From positions 17,286 to 81,285 of the forward strand of contig BDDC01000151.1 in assembly GCA_001662425.1 (NCBI GenBank): a stretch of 64,000 nucleotides of DNA, read 5' to 3'. The position numbers were made by a program, and so were the translations under genes. The notes under the pieces are model-generated. The model did no database searches, was not told the DNA's origin, and saw nothing but the letters and a program-made list of their open reading frames with translations. Shown here piece after piece: positions 23,001 to 34,400 of the stretch (its first letter is position 1; every line of letters begins with the position of its first letter). The stretch comes from Chlamydomonas sphaeroides. Lineage: Eukaryota; Chlorophyta; Chlorophyceae; Chlamydomonadales; Chlamydomonadaceae.

Positions 23001-26000
23001 GTCCGATATCCTCCCTCCCGCCCGTGTCTGCCTGCCCGCAACTCGCAGGTTCGGTGGCGGCCGGCGGCGGCGGCGCCATCGGCGGCGGCGGCACCGGCAG
23101 CCAGTGCGGCTCTCGTGTGCCGGTGCGCGGCGACATCCACGTGCTCATCGTGGGGGACCCGGGCCTGGGCAAGAGCCAGCTGCTGCAGGTGGGGGCGGCG
23201 CGCGAGGGGCGGCTGAGTGGGTGGGGGCGGCGCGCTGGCGCCTCACGTTGCCACCAGCAAGGCACGCGTTTGCGAAGGGGCCGGCCGTGGGCAAACCCAT
23301 CGGTGCCCAGGGCCTGGGCCCGCGGGCCAGCGGGACCGAGGAGTAACCAACGTTGGGCAAGTCAAGTCCAGATTCAGACTCGCACGCTCACAGGCCACGG
23401 CCGCCCTGGTTGCCTTGCGCCTTCACCCGCCCTCCGCCGCCGTCGCCCGCTCTGCGCACCTCCCCCCAACCACCGCCGCCCTGCCAGGCCGCCGCCGCTG
23501 CCGCCCCCCGCGGCATCTACGTGTGCGGCAACACCTCGACCAGCGCCGGCCTGACCGTGAGCGTGCAGCGCGACGCCGTGACGGGCGAGCCGGTGCTGGA
23601 GGCGGGCGCGGTGGTGCTGGCGGACTGCGGCGTGTGCTGCGTGGACGAGTTCGACAAAATGGCGGGCGAGCACCAGGTGGGTGGGGGAGGAGGTGAGGGG
23701 TTAGGGGGGCGTGGGTGTATGGGGCGGGGAGGGGTGGAGGCATGCGCAGCAACCTCGATATGGAGAGTGGGGGAGCGGGTGGCTGGGTGTGGCACGGGGG
23801 CAGGCCCGGCAGCACCGTCAACGGACCCCTTGCCCTCCAACCTGCGCTGCGCCAACAGGCTCTGCTGGAGGTCATGGAGCAGCAGGAGGTGCGGCAGCAG
23901 GGGAGATGTGGGTCGGGCGCATGACATGGCGTTGCGCAAGGGGCCGGCCCGTGTCGCACTCCCTGCTCGTGCGGCAGCGCCGCTCATAGCGCCACCCCGC
24001 CCCGACTACCGGCAGACGAGCGCTCGCCCTCCTCCTGCGCTCCCTGCACCTCCATCCCCGACGCCGAACCCGCCCCTCCCGCCCCCCACCCTGCCCCGCC
24101 CTTGCCCTTCCCCTCCCTGCCCCAGGTGTCCATCGCCAAGGCGGGCCTGGTGGCCAACCTGCCCGCCAGGGCCTCCATCCTGGCGGCCGCCAACCCCGTG
24201 GGCGGGCACTACAGGTTAGCGGCCCCCCCCGGGCGGCAGTGACGGCATGGAGCCGGCGGCCCAGGGTCACGCGGCTGTGCGGCCACCGAATCGCTGCGTC
24301 GCCGCCCAGCGGGGGAGCGGGCATGCCGTCTGGCGCTGCCCGCCCTGCCGGCCACCGGGTTGCCGCGCGGCAAAACGCAACGCGCAAAACGGGCAAGCCG
24401 TCCGGCGCCGCCGGCCGCAGCGCGCCCATGCCCGCTCGGCTGCTGCCCCTCCCGCGCCCCGCCCCACACCCCGCCCCAGCCGCGCCAAGAGCCTGGCCGA
24501 CAACCTCAAGGGCCTGTCGCCCGCGCTGCTGAGCCGCTTCGACGCCATCTTTGTGCTGCTGGACCGGCCCGACGAGGCGCGCGACACGGCGCTGAGCGAG
24601 CACGTCATGGCGCTGCACTCGGGTGGGGGGTTGGGCAAGGGTGCTGGGGAGATGGTTGGGGTGGGGGAAGGAGGGTACGTGTACTGCTGGTTGGCAGGGG
24701 GCCAGGCACGTGGCACGTGGCACGGACGGCTATGCAATCTCGGCGCTGCAAGCCCCTCCCCTCCCCACCTCCCCCCTGCCCGTCCCACCCTCCCTCCCCT
24801 CCCCGCGCCTCCCCAGGCATGGCCGACCGCGCCCACGCCGCGCGCCAGCGGCTGATCGAGTACGGCACCGCGCCCCGCGCCCTGCCCGCGCCCTCCGCCT
24901 CGAGCGCGCCCGGCTTCAGCCAGCAGCCCACCGGCAGCCAGGCAGGCACCCCCGGCGCCACCGGCAGCTACGGCTACGGCTACAGCGGCGCCACGCAGGC
25001 TGGTACCGGGACGGGGGCCGGGTCCCGGCCGCCTCTGTCGCAGCGGCTGCGCCTGGCCAGCGCAGACGACAACGCGCAGCTGCCGGTGCCGCTGCTGAAA
25101 AAGTACGTGGCGTACGCGCGGACGTACTGCCACCCGCGGCTGTCGGAGGAGGCCAAGGGCGTGCTGCAGGCGCGTGTGGGGAGGCGTGTGGGGAGGCGGG
25201 GGAAGGGCCGATGGGGGGAGATGGCCGAGGAGGATGGCAGGGCCAAGGAAGGGCAGGGCCCCAAGGGCCGAGGACCAAGGAACGGGCGGCCAACGGTGTG
25301 CTGCGAATGTATTGCGAGTGTGCGTGCGTGTGTTTGGGTAGGGGGAAGGGGGAAGGGGGCGGAGGAGGGTGGGCGCGGGGGAGGGTGAGCGGGAAGGGGC
25401 GTGATGGAGATGAGGGGGCGCGGGCGCAGGGGGAAGCGTGGCTAAGCGATGGGCCGGGTCCGCAGCGGCTTGTGCGTGGGGCCGGGTCCGCAGCGGTCAG
25501 AGGTTGATGTATTCATCTTCCGCCGGTGGCCCTCGCCGCCCCGGCCCCTGCTTGCACCCCCTCGCTGCTCCCTCCCCTCCTCGCAGAGTTTCTACCTGCA
25601 GATGCGCTCCCAGGCGGCGCCTGGATCCAAGAACCCCGTCACGGTAGGGAGCCGCCGAGCCCGGAGAGATGGGGGTTAAGGGACTCTGCGGGAGCGGCAT
25701 CCTGGCGCATGGCCAGTGTCCATCCCCGGCTGCACCCATGGATGCCCACGTGTCATCTTCCCACGTTGTTGCTGCGCCCCGCTTTCACTCGCCGTCGTCT
25801 TCTCTCCGCCTGCCTTTCACGTCCTTCATCGTGCCTTCCTCCCCTCCCCCAGGCCCGTCAGCTGGAGAGCCTGGTGCGGCTGGCGGAGGCCAGGGCGCGA
25901 GCCGAGCTGCGGGAGGTGCGCCGGGTGACCAGGGCCAGGGGTCTGACGGCTAGGAGCTCGGTGCTTCTGTTGAGGGGCCAACATGTGTGGGGTTGCCACT

Positions 26001-27229
26001 CTCCTGCAGCTCAACATAGTAGCAACCCTATGCATATGTTGCCTGGTGCACGAGGCCTGGCGCCAAGCGGCCAGGACTGGGCCCACCGCCGACGCAGGTG
26101 GTGGAGCGCAGCGACGCGGAGGACGTGGTGGAGCTAGTACGGGAGGCTCTGTACGACAGGTACGGCTGAATGAGTGTACGGCCAGTGCCGTATGCATGCA
26201 TGCATATGGGGCATCGGGGCAAAGCGGCGCCAGTGCCGAACCGCGGCTGCTGTGGCCCCGTACTCCCGTACGACAGGTTTGGCGGCGACCTGGCGCTGGG
26301 CTGTACGGACTACCGCCAGGTGCGGCCCCGACTGTGCCGGGGTTGCTGGGGTCTGCAGCCCCGACAACACGCAGCATGCCTTCATGCTGGCCGTGGCTGA
26401 TGGCTGGGGTTTCCGCTTTGCACTTTGTCCTGCCCTCCCATCGCCATTGTAATGTCTATCGCTCCCGTGGCGCACTACGGCCCCTCCCCGAACCCCCAAC
26501 GCTTTGACGCTGCGCAGACCGGCGGCCGGCCCGGCAGCAAGGCGGGCGAGAGCGCTCGCTTCCTGGCGGCCCTGCGGCGGCAGGCGGAGCGCGAGGGGCG
26601 GGCGGTGTTCTCCGCCGCCGAGCTGACCAGCCTGGCCAACGAGCTGGCGCTGGCGGTGCGGGACGTGGGAGCCTTCCTAGACCAGCTCAACGAGGCGGGT
26701 GAGCGGCCGGGAGACGGCGGCATGTGCTTTCCTTCGCGCACTCGCGGTTGTTTGTGTGCCCCGGCGGGTGGGAGCAAGGGCCAGTGTGTGCCGGTGCTAG
26801 GGGAGAAACGCGGCAGTGAGAGGGCTGGCAGTGGGAGTTGAATGGTCGCGGCCAGCAGAGGCAGCTGATAGCGGAGAGGGGCAGGGTTGGAGGGCGGCCG
26901 GGCGGTGCTGCATAGGGGTCGGAGCGTGCGGGCGACGGTGCGCAGGAGCGCCGAGGTGTGAGTCCCAGTGCCACGGGGTATGTTTAAAAGGCGGTGACTG
27001 GTAGGACGAGTGATCCTGTCGGGTGCGCTAGGCTGCGTGCCGTGATGCCTGGGTTCTCCCTACCCCACCCATGGCCTCAACTCCATCCGCACTGACGCTA
27101 CGCCCCTGCTCCCACCGCCCTGCCCGAGCCACAGGCCAGCTGCTCAAGCGTGGCGGGGGGCAGTACAAGGTGGAGGGGGTCACGCTGCCCGCAGCCTCGG
27201 CCCAGAACGGGGGCAGCGTCTGCTTCTGA
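20010..27229 (+). CDS. MCM8: Minichromosome maintenance protein MCM8, DNA helicase
   Basis: Twenty exons: 20010-20300, 20378-20540, 20657-20806, 21197-21276, 21500-21650, 21883-22058, 22244-22354, 22674-22827, 23049-23188, 23488-23676, 23859-23888, 24126-24214, 24480-24622, 24817-25169, 25587-25643, 25853-25915, 26098-26159, 26277-26319, 26518-26698 and 27135-27229. They sum to 906 residues plus TGA (human MCM8: 840). The N domain carries a four-cysteine zinc finger (FVCAKCGA, then KCSGGEGC). The AAA+ core has Walker [10 protein letters not shown] (461-469), Walker B DEFDKM (525-530) and the arginine finger SRFD. MCM8-specific context includes [18 protein letters not shown] and a winged-helix C terminus. 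With MCM9, MCM8 forms a hexamer acting in homologous recombination and crosslink repair; MCM9 is not in the window. A Gly-rich insert lies in the exon at 21883-22058. Intron 4 has a GC donor, and intron 14 may too: with a GT donor at 25176 two residues would be added. Confidence 0.95.
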
Positions 27230-28268
27230 GCACCTGCCGCCGCCGCCGCCGCCTGTGGGCTGCAGCCGCGGGATGGGGCCCAGCGTGATGGCGCGGGAGG
27301 GACGACGACTTGGGACACGAGCCTCGCTCAGCGGTTGGATGCCAGCTGGGGGTAGTGCCAAGTGTCCAGTGGGGATGGAGCCGGTGCGGGCCAGGGGGGC
27401 TCGGCGGCCAGCTAGCGCGGCGCCTAGGCCGGCAGCGAAGGGGCAGACGTGGCGGCCAGCACGGGCTGAGGGGGGCCGCTGCAGCCGGCTCTGACGAGCC
27501 GTCCTCTGGTACTTGCATGGGCACTGCAGGGGTTGGGCGCAAGAGGGCGCTGAGCTGGGCGCGTCCTGGCTGGGCGCTGAGAGACGCGCATTCGGCATGG
27601 ACGCGGCGCTGGGGCTTATGAGGCGCCGTTTCGGGCTGACGCAGGATGGCAAGGGCGGACCGCACACTGCCATGCAGCAGTGACGCCAGAGTGGGCGGCT
27701 GTGACGTGTGGTGGCCGATCAGCCGCAGGCCATGCCGCAGTCGTTGCTGCGTCCGCGGGCGCAGGGCGCTGCACGATGGACAAGATCCAGGTCTTCCAGT
27801 GGCCTCTCGAGCGGCTGGCCGCCGCGAGCCGCCGCACCCATCTTGCGAACCAACACACGCGCCAGCGACACGGCCCGGCCCCCTCACCATGGCCCTGCCG
27901 CCTGCAGCCCATGACCGCTGCCACTGTCTCCGTTCGTGCCCTTCGCGCTCCGTCCTGTGCTTTCCTCCGACCCCATCACCCCCACCGCGCACCGTGCTTA
28001 TGCCTCACAAGCGTACAGTCTCCCACCCGCAAGCCTATTGCCCATACTTTGGCCCCCACACCACAGCCGCCAGGCCTCCAGGTCCATGGTCCTTGGTCCC
28101 CGGGGCCCCTGCCCCCGCTGCTGTGTTATGTACAGGTCAGTGCCAGCACAGCAACCGCGCGGAAGCAACGATCATTAGTCATATGCCCTCAGGCCCCAGG
28201 CCCCTCATGCCGCAGCCATCCAGGCGCAGGCCCCAGGGGCTTGGCCCTTGCGCCCTCATGCCGCCGCC
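27230..28268. other. Convergent intergenic region (3' ends of MCM8 and DDRGK1)
   Basis: No exon with family resemblance was found on either strand. The segment presumably holds the two 3' UTRs. Its open frames are GC-driven. Confidence 0.5.
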
Positions 28269-30698
28269 TCAGGCGGCGGCCAGAAGGTCATCCAGGTCCA
28301 TGGCGGGTCCGGCAGCGCCACCGGCCCCCGCGCCACCGCCCTCGGCCGCCTTGGGCTCCAGGTCGATGAGCGTCGAGGAGCGCGCCGCCAGCTCGCCGAT
28401 GGCGATGCGGCCGCGGCTGCGGATGTACGACGCCACCGCCTGCATCTCCTCGGTGCTGATGTAGATGTACTGCGCACAGGGCCGTACCGCAAGTGAGGTG
28501 AGGGGCGGTGCTGTGCGGCAGATTGCGCAGGACCGTGGGCGTGGGCCCCACGACGGGCGTGAGCCTGGCGCCCGCCCCGCCTCGGCCAGAGTGCGTGGCG
28601 CAGCACCCCACGCGCTGACTACCGAAGGCACGTACCCGCCGGCCGTAGCCCCACAACGCACGGCAGACGCGGCTCGGTCCCTCCTGCCCTTCCGCGCGCA
28701 ATCGCAGTCCTCTGCCGATCAGCGCAGCCCCGCCCACGGCCGCGCGAGCCGGCCCCCCGCGCGGCCCCATGCATCAACCACACCACGCCAGGGGGCGCGC
28801 CCCGTCCGCGGCCTCTCCGCCGGCCCCGCCTGGCGCCCGCCGCACTCCACCCCGCGCCAACATCAGCCCGCGCAGCCGCTCCCACCTTGCCGCGCTCGTC
28901 CATGACGCCCGTGAGGCGGCCCATGGCCTCCAGGCTGCGGATGCGCTCGATGGCGTCCGCGGTGCGCATGCCAAACTCCAGCGCCAGGCCCTCCAGCGGC
29001 ACGATCTTGAGGCGCTTTATGTGGTCCACAAAGGACTGCAGCAACCCCTCGCCGGCGGCGCCAGAGCCGTCGCCCTCTGTGGGAGGGTTGGGAGGGGAGG
29101 GCGGGAGGGGGAGGCAGCGTTGGGAGGCGGCGCGGCGGCTTTGTTGTGGGCATGGACGCTCGCTTAGTTGGAGCGTTGGGAGTTGAGGACTCGAAGGCCC
29201 TAATTTTAACACGGCCAGGCTGTTGAGGACCGGTGGTGGCTCCGCGCCCCTAGTAAGGCGCCGCGGTGCTGTCGCGAGCGCCATGCCCTGGGTATAGAGG
29301 CGGCAGGCCCCGGCACTGGGCCCTGCGCGGCTGGGAAGGCTCAAATGGCGGCCGACAACGCTGTCAGGAGTCATGGAGGGGCTGGGGCTGGGGCTGGGGC
29401 TGGGGCTGGGGCTGGGGCTGGGGCTGGGGCTGGGGCTGGGGCTGGGCCGGGAGCAAAGACTTACTCCGCCAGCCGCTGAGAGCAACCCATGCGCCCAACG
29501 CACTTCGGCCGCGCCCCCGGCCTTCGTCGTTGCATCGTGAAACCATCTGCTTCGGTGCCGGCGCTGCCGTGCCGGTGCCTCACCCTCGCCCTGCTCCTCG
29601 ACACTAATAAGGTTCATCCACTTGGCCGCCTCCTCCTCCTCCCGCCGTGCACGCTCCTCAGCCGCTCGCCGCATCCCCTCCTCCTGCGCGGCAGCCGCGG
29701 TGGCAACCGGGGGCACATCAGGAGAAGGCGCCAGAGGCCGCGATACTGAAGTTTAAGGCAACGACTTTGCACTTTTGTATGTCACCCCCCGTGCGGTGCG
29801 GCTGCAGATGCTGCCACTGCGGCTACACGCCGCTCCGGGCCGCAAATGCACATCCCGTACGGTGCATGTCATGTTGGGGGCGGCGGTTCAAATCCATGCC
29901 GTGAACGGAGGATGCCCGAGACCACGTTCGGGCCGCCGGGGTCCAGCTATGCGAGGCAGGGAGCACAAAACGGCTGGCAGAGCGCGCAGGGGCCGCCGGT
30001 GGGCACAGGCTCGCCGAGCGCGCACCTGCGCTGCCTCCTGCGCCTCGCGCTCGGCCTCGCGCTTTGCGCGGCGCTCCTCGTATGCGCTGCGTTTGTTGCC
30101 CTTGGCGTCGTCGGCAGCGCGCTGCGCTGCGGCGGCCTCGCGGCGGGCTGCGCGGCGGGCCGCTCGGCGGTCCTGGGGCATGTCCTGCGCGTGTGGCACG
30201 TCGGTGGGGGCGGCAATCGACAGAAGGGTCACGGCCTCGAGAAGGCAGGCAAGAGGAGCCGACGGGAGGCGGAAGCGATGAGGGCAGAGAGGCGAGGTGG
30301 TGGGTTGGCGGCACCCCGGCTGTCCGCGCGGTCGCGGCACGCACCTCATCCTCCGAGCCGCTGCCGCTCACGTCCTCGTCCGGCTCACTCTCTGCTGCAG
30401 CGTCAACGGCTCCTTGCCGCTGCGCTAAGCGCTGGCGCATGCCAGCGCGCATCCGATCCGCAGCTGCTTGTCGCCCGCCTGCAGGCGGCGCTTGCCGAGC
30501 AGCAGCTTGAGCCTGCAGAGGGTGGCCGTCAGCATGCGAGGTCGCACACCTGGGACGATGCAGCAATTCGCTTGCCTGCCGTGGCGCAGGCGCTGTGGCC
30601 TCCTCCACTGCATTTTTCTTGCTAGTTTGTACAGTAAAAATTGCAAGTCCCGCTAAGACGGCCAAGAGAACAACTGCGGCGAGCACCACAGCCAACAT
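28269..30698 (-). CDS. DDRGK1: DDRGK domain-containing protein 1 (UFBP1), UFM1-ligase adaptor
   Basis: Five minus-strand exons (30345-30698, 30026-30184, 29584-29683, 28886-29076, 28269-28469) give 334 residues plus TGA (human: 314). The ATG at 30698 begins a hydrophobic N-terminal anchor (LAVVLAAVVLLAVLAGLAIF), as expected for an ER-membrane protein facing the cytosol. A charged Arg/Ala/Glu coiled coil follows (DRRAARRAARREA; EERRAKREAERE). The C-terminal DDRGK/PCI-like domain begins at REEEEAAKWMNLISVEEQGE and continues with LLQSFVDHIKRLKIVPLEGL, MGRLTGVMDERGK and YIYISTEEMQAVASYIRSRG. The family recruits UFL1 and CDK5RAP3 to the ER and promotes ribosome UFMylation and ER-phagy. The intron between the third and fourth exons contains a GGGGCT hexanucleotide array. 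Confidence 0.93.
29377..29446. repeat. (GGGGCT)n hexanucleotide array in DDRGK1 intron
   Basis: About eleven perfect GGGGCT units on the plus strand. The transcribed RNA, from the minus strand, would read AGCCCC. The plus strand has regular G4 runs able to form G-quadruplexes. Confidence 0.95.
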
Positions 30699-31469
30699 TG
30701 TGCACGAGTGCGAGCAAGGCACGACGCTGCCACGTGTTCAAAAATTCGTAGCAATGTACAGCCATGCGGTGTTGAGCAGTTCAGTGCAATGACGCGTGTC
30801 AAACCCAAACGCCGCGTCTTCCCCTCGTTGTCCCAAGACGTCCACGTACGGCCTCACATACGCACGTACGGCCTCACGCGTCAGACGCGACCTTCCCTGG
30901 GCATATCTCTCAACACCCGTACTGTGCCAGACACATCTCGGATCGCCCCTTCATTGCTCACGGCCAACGCCCAAACGGCCCCCCTGACGGTCCCCCCCAG
31001 CTGATGGCCATCCAGGGCCGTGCTGCTGACCGCAAGTGCTGCTGACTGCAAGTCTAGCTGTGTCAGTCCTTTCGCATTTTGCCCGTGTGGCCAATACTGA
31101 TTTCGGCGTCCGGCGTACCTATCGACGGTAAATGTACCTGTCCCGGCTGTTTGCAGGGTGGCTGCTGAGGCCGTCAAGGCTGTGCTGAACGCACTGCACC
31201 GTTCCACCACAGCTGCTTCCACCTAGCCATCCGGCCCCTCCAGCGGGCCACAGCCTCAAGCAGCCAAGATAGCGTGCTCGCCCTCGGCTCCTGCGCACCC
31301 CCATCCGCGGCCCCATTCTACAGTTAGTACACGCCCAAGCCGCGCACCCAACGCCCCTATCGCAGCACGCTTCATTCACCCCCGTACATCAGTCGCTGTG
31401 CTGCGTCCGCGTCCACGTCCGAGCCTCCCTGATGCCCTCCCACCCAACCGCAAACCCCGGTCAGCGCCT
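30699..31469. other. Upstream region of DDRGK1 / downstream of TRM2
   Basis: Intergenic, 770 bp. A short direct repeat ACGTACGGCCTCAC occurs at about 30844 and 30864. No coding exon was recognised. Core promoter elements of DDRGK1 should lie near 30700-30850, but no TATA box is evident. Confidence 0.5.
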
Positions 31470-34400
31470 TCACCGCTCCAGCAGCATCACCGCCTCCACG
31501 TGCGCCGTGTGCGGGAAGAGGTCCACCGCCAGCGCCTTGACGGGCCGGAACGGAACCCAGTCGCCACCGAAGCCGCTGTCACCGCCGCCGTAGCCGCCGC
31601 GCCGGCCGCGGCCGCCGCGCCCGCCGCGGCCACCGCCACCGGCGCTGCGGTTGTCTGAAGAAGGCACACGGCACGGGCAGCGCCAGGCGTTACGGCACGC
31701 AGTCGGACCTGGCTGGCCCGCCCCCTGTTTGTACGCCCGTCCTCGCTGCGCGTTCCACCGCCCTGCCATGCCCATGCTGTGTGCCCCCGTAGGCGCCCGC
31801 CCTTCCCTGCGCTGCCGCCCGCGCAGCCCTGCTGCCCGCGCTGTCCTGCCATAACGATACCGCCCGCCCAGCCCTGCCGCCCGCGCCGCCACCCCGCCCA
31901 GCCGCTGCGCCCTCACCCGGCGGGCTGCACAGCTGCACCACGTTCTGCACCAGGTTGTCCGGGTTGCAGCTCACAAACACCAGCCGCCGGATCTTGGCGC
32001 AGCCCAGCAGCGCCCGCACCACGCTTTTGTGCAGCCCGGCGCGGGGCGGGTCGGCGATGGCCACCACCTGCGGCAGGGCAGGGCAGGGCCGAGGGAGGAC
32101 GGGGACGAGGGAGGGGAGAGGAGGCGGTGAGGCGCGAGTGCAGGGCCGAGGGAGGGAGGCACGCGGCGAGGAGTCCAGGGGCAGGGCGCCGGGCGGCAGC
32201 AGGCGTTGGGCGCGTCCTTAGATGGCCGTGGGCGCGCCGCCCGCAAGGCGCGGTGTGCTGCAGCAGCCGGTGGTGGCCCCGGCCAAGAGCTGGGCGCTGG
32301 CAGAGGGCAGGCCTCCGGACCCCGCGCCGGTCCTCTACCCCACGTCAGCGCCCCGCGGCTCGCCTGCTGGTACGCGTCGTCGTCGGCGTGCGTGGACAGG
32401 ATGCCCGGCAGCGCGTCCTCGGCCTTGCCCGCCACGAACTCTGAGGGGCGCGGCGTCACAGGGCGTGTTGGCGTTAAGCCAGCGCCTCGGGCCCAGCCCG
32501 CTTGCGCAAGCATGCCGGCGGGGCGGGCGCCGCGCCATGGCGCCACACTACCACGTGCCTCTGGTCGGGTCGAGCACGGTACGCACGCCGGCAGCCGCCG
32601 CTGCACACAGCCGCAACCCACGAATGGCCCCGCAGCGACGCACCCGCGTTGGTGATGCTGTTGAGCTGCGCGTTGACGCGCGCGTCGTCAATGGCCGACG
32701 GCACCTGCGGCCATGGCCGACAACAGCACCTCAGCGGCGCCACGACGAGGCCGCCAGCAGGACAAGCACGCACAGCAAGCGTGACCGCACGGCGTGAGTG
32801 CGCGGGGCTGGCGGGCCGGTCACACACTAGCAGGCCGTGTGCAGGCCCGGCTGGGCCACGCGGTACGCGGCCGCGCCACGCGAGCCTTTGACCTCAAGCC
32901 AAGTTCAACGCGTGTGTCACGAAACCCCACACCCCACCCCACCCACCGAGTCGACGCCGACCACCTTGGCCACCTGCGGAGGGCACACGACGCGACGGGG
33001 AGCACAAAGTTACAGCGGGGCCGCACGTCGGCGAGGGCCTTGGTCCTCCACGCCCCAGGCCGGCCGCCATCCCAGGCCGGCCTCCAGCCCACCTCGCCAC
33101 CCGCACACCCCATCTCCCGCGTGCGCAGTCGGGGCCCGCTCCCTCTCGCCTTGGAGGCCACAGTGAGCCCGATGGTGCCGGTGCCGCAGCAGATGTCCAG
33201 CAGCAGCGTGGATGAGCCGGAGCCGCTGGCGGCCCCGGGCGCGGCGCCCGCGGCCCAGTCGCCCACGATCTTGTACAGTACGCAGGTGGCGGGCGAATTG
33301 ACCTGGCGGGGAGGATGTAATTTGGGAGACCGTTGGCAGGAGGCAGTGTTGTTGCATTGTGTGCCTTGCGTGCTTGCGGAGCATGGGGCGGCGAAGCGCA
33401 GTCGGCATCGAGGACCGTGTGCGGAGCTCGCTGCCCGCGCGTGGTGGAAGAGAAGCCGGCGCCGGCGCAGCAACGCGACGCAGCAGGGGGCTGGGGTCGG
33501 CAGGGCGTACCTGGAAGAAGGCGGTGGGCGAGATGCGGAAGCGCAGCTCGCACAGCGAGTCGTGGATGAAGCCGGGGCCCGAGCAGATCGCCAGCGCGGC
33601 GTCCGCAGCGGCCGTGGCCGCCGCGTCCTCGGCGCCCGCCGCCGCGGCGGCCGCCGGCACCTGCGACAGCAGAAGCGTGTGGCCGGGCCGGGAGTCCATC
33701 GGCATGGGTGCGCTGCAGCCGATACCGCCGCCCGCGGTGCGTGCGCTAACACATCTAACCTACACGGCGCGCGGGGCCCTCTCCCACTGCGCCGATGACA
33801 CCAGTCGAGACCCCGGCGGTCGAGCATTGCAGCCGCAGGCAATGCAGTACCCTCAAGCCTCCGGCCCCTGCCTCCCCCACAACCTGCCTCCCCACACACA
33901 GCAACCCAGTGGGGCGCACCTCGATGACCCGCGCGTCAAAGGGCGCCGCGTTGCTGACGCCGCTGTGGTACTGCACGCGCACCGTGCTCAGCGGCTGCCC
34001 CGCAGCCGCCGCCGCCGCGTGCAGCGCCGCCGCCATGGCGCGCAGCTCTGCCGCCTCCACGGCCGGCTCCGCCATGGCGCGCGTGTAGTTGGGGTTCACC
34101 TGGCGCCCCGGGGGGAGTCGCATCAGGCGCCAGCCCGACCTCCACCTGGCCGGGACAGCCTCATCCCAAGTACCCGGGCCTGCGCAGCCGCCCGCACCGC
34201 AGCTATCGGCGGCCCCGCTCCCAAGAACCGGCGCCACGGCTTGCGAAGCGCCAGACCCAGCGCACACGGCCTGGCCTGCCGCCCGCACCGCCGCCACAAC
34301 CCAACAACCCTAGCCCCCTCTGCGCCCTTCCCCACGCCGCCCCCACCTGCAGCATGACCAGCACCTCATCCGGCACCGGCGCCTCCGGCTCCACCTCCGT

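Noticed and set aside
29880..29900. GGTTCAAATCC, resembling a tRNA T-loop box B
   Set aside because: Flanking bases do not form a T stem, and no A box, anticodon arm or acceptor stem is present. It lies in a DDRGK1 intron.
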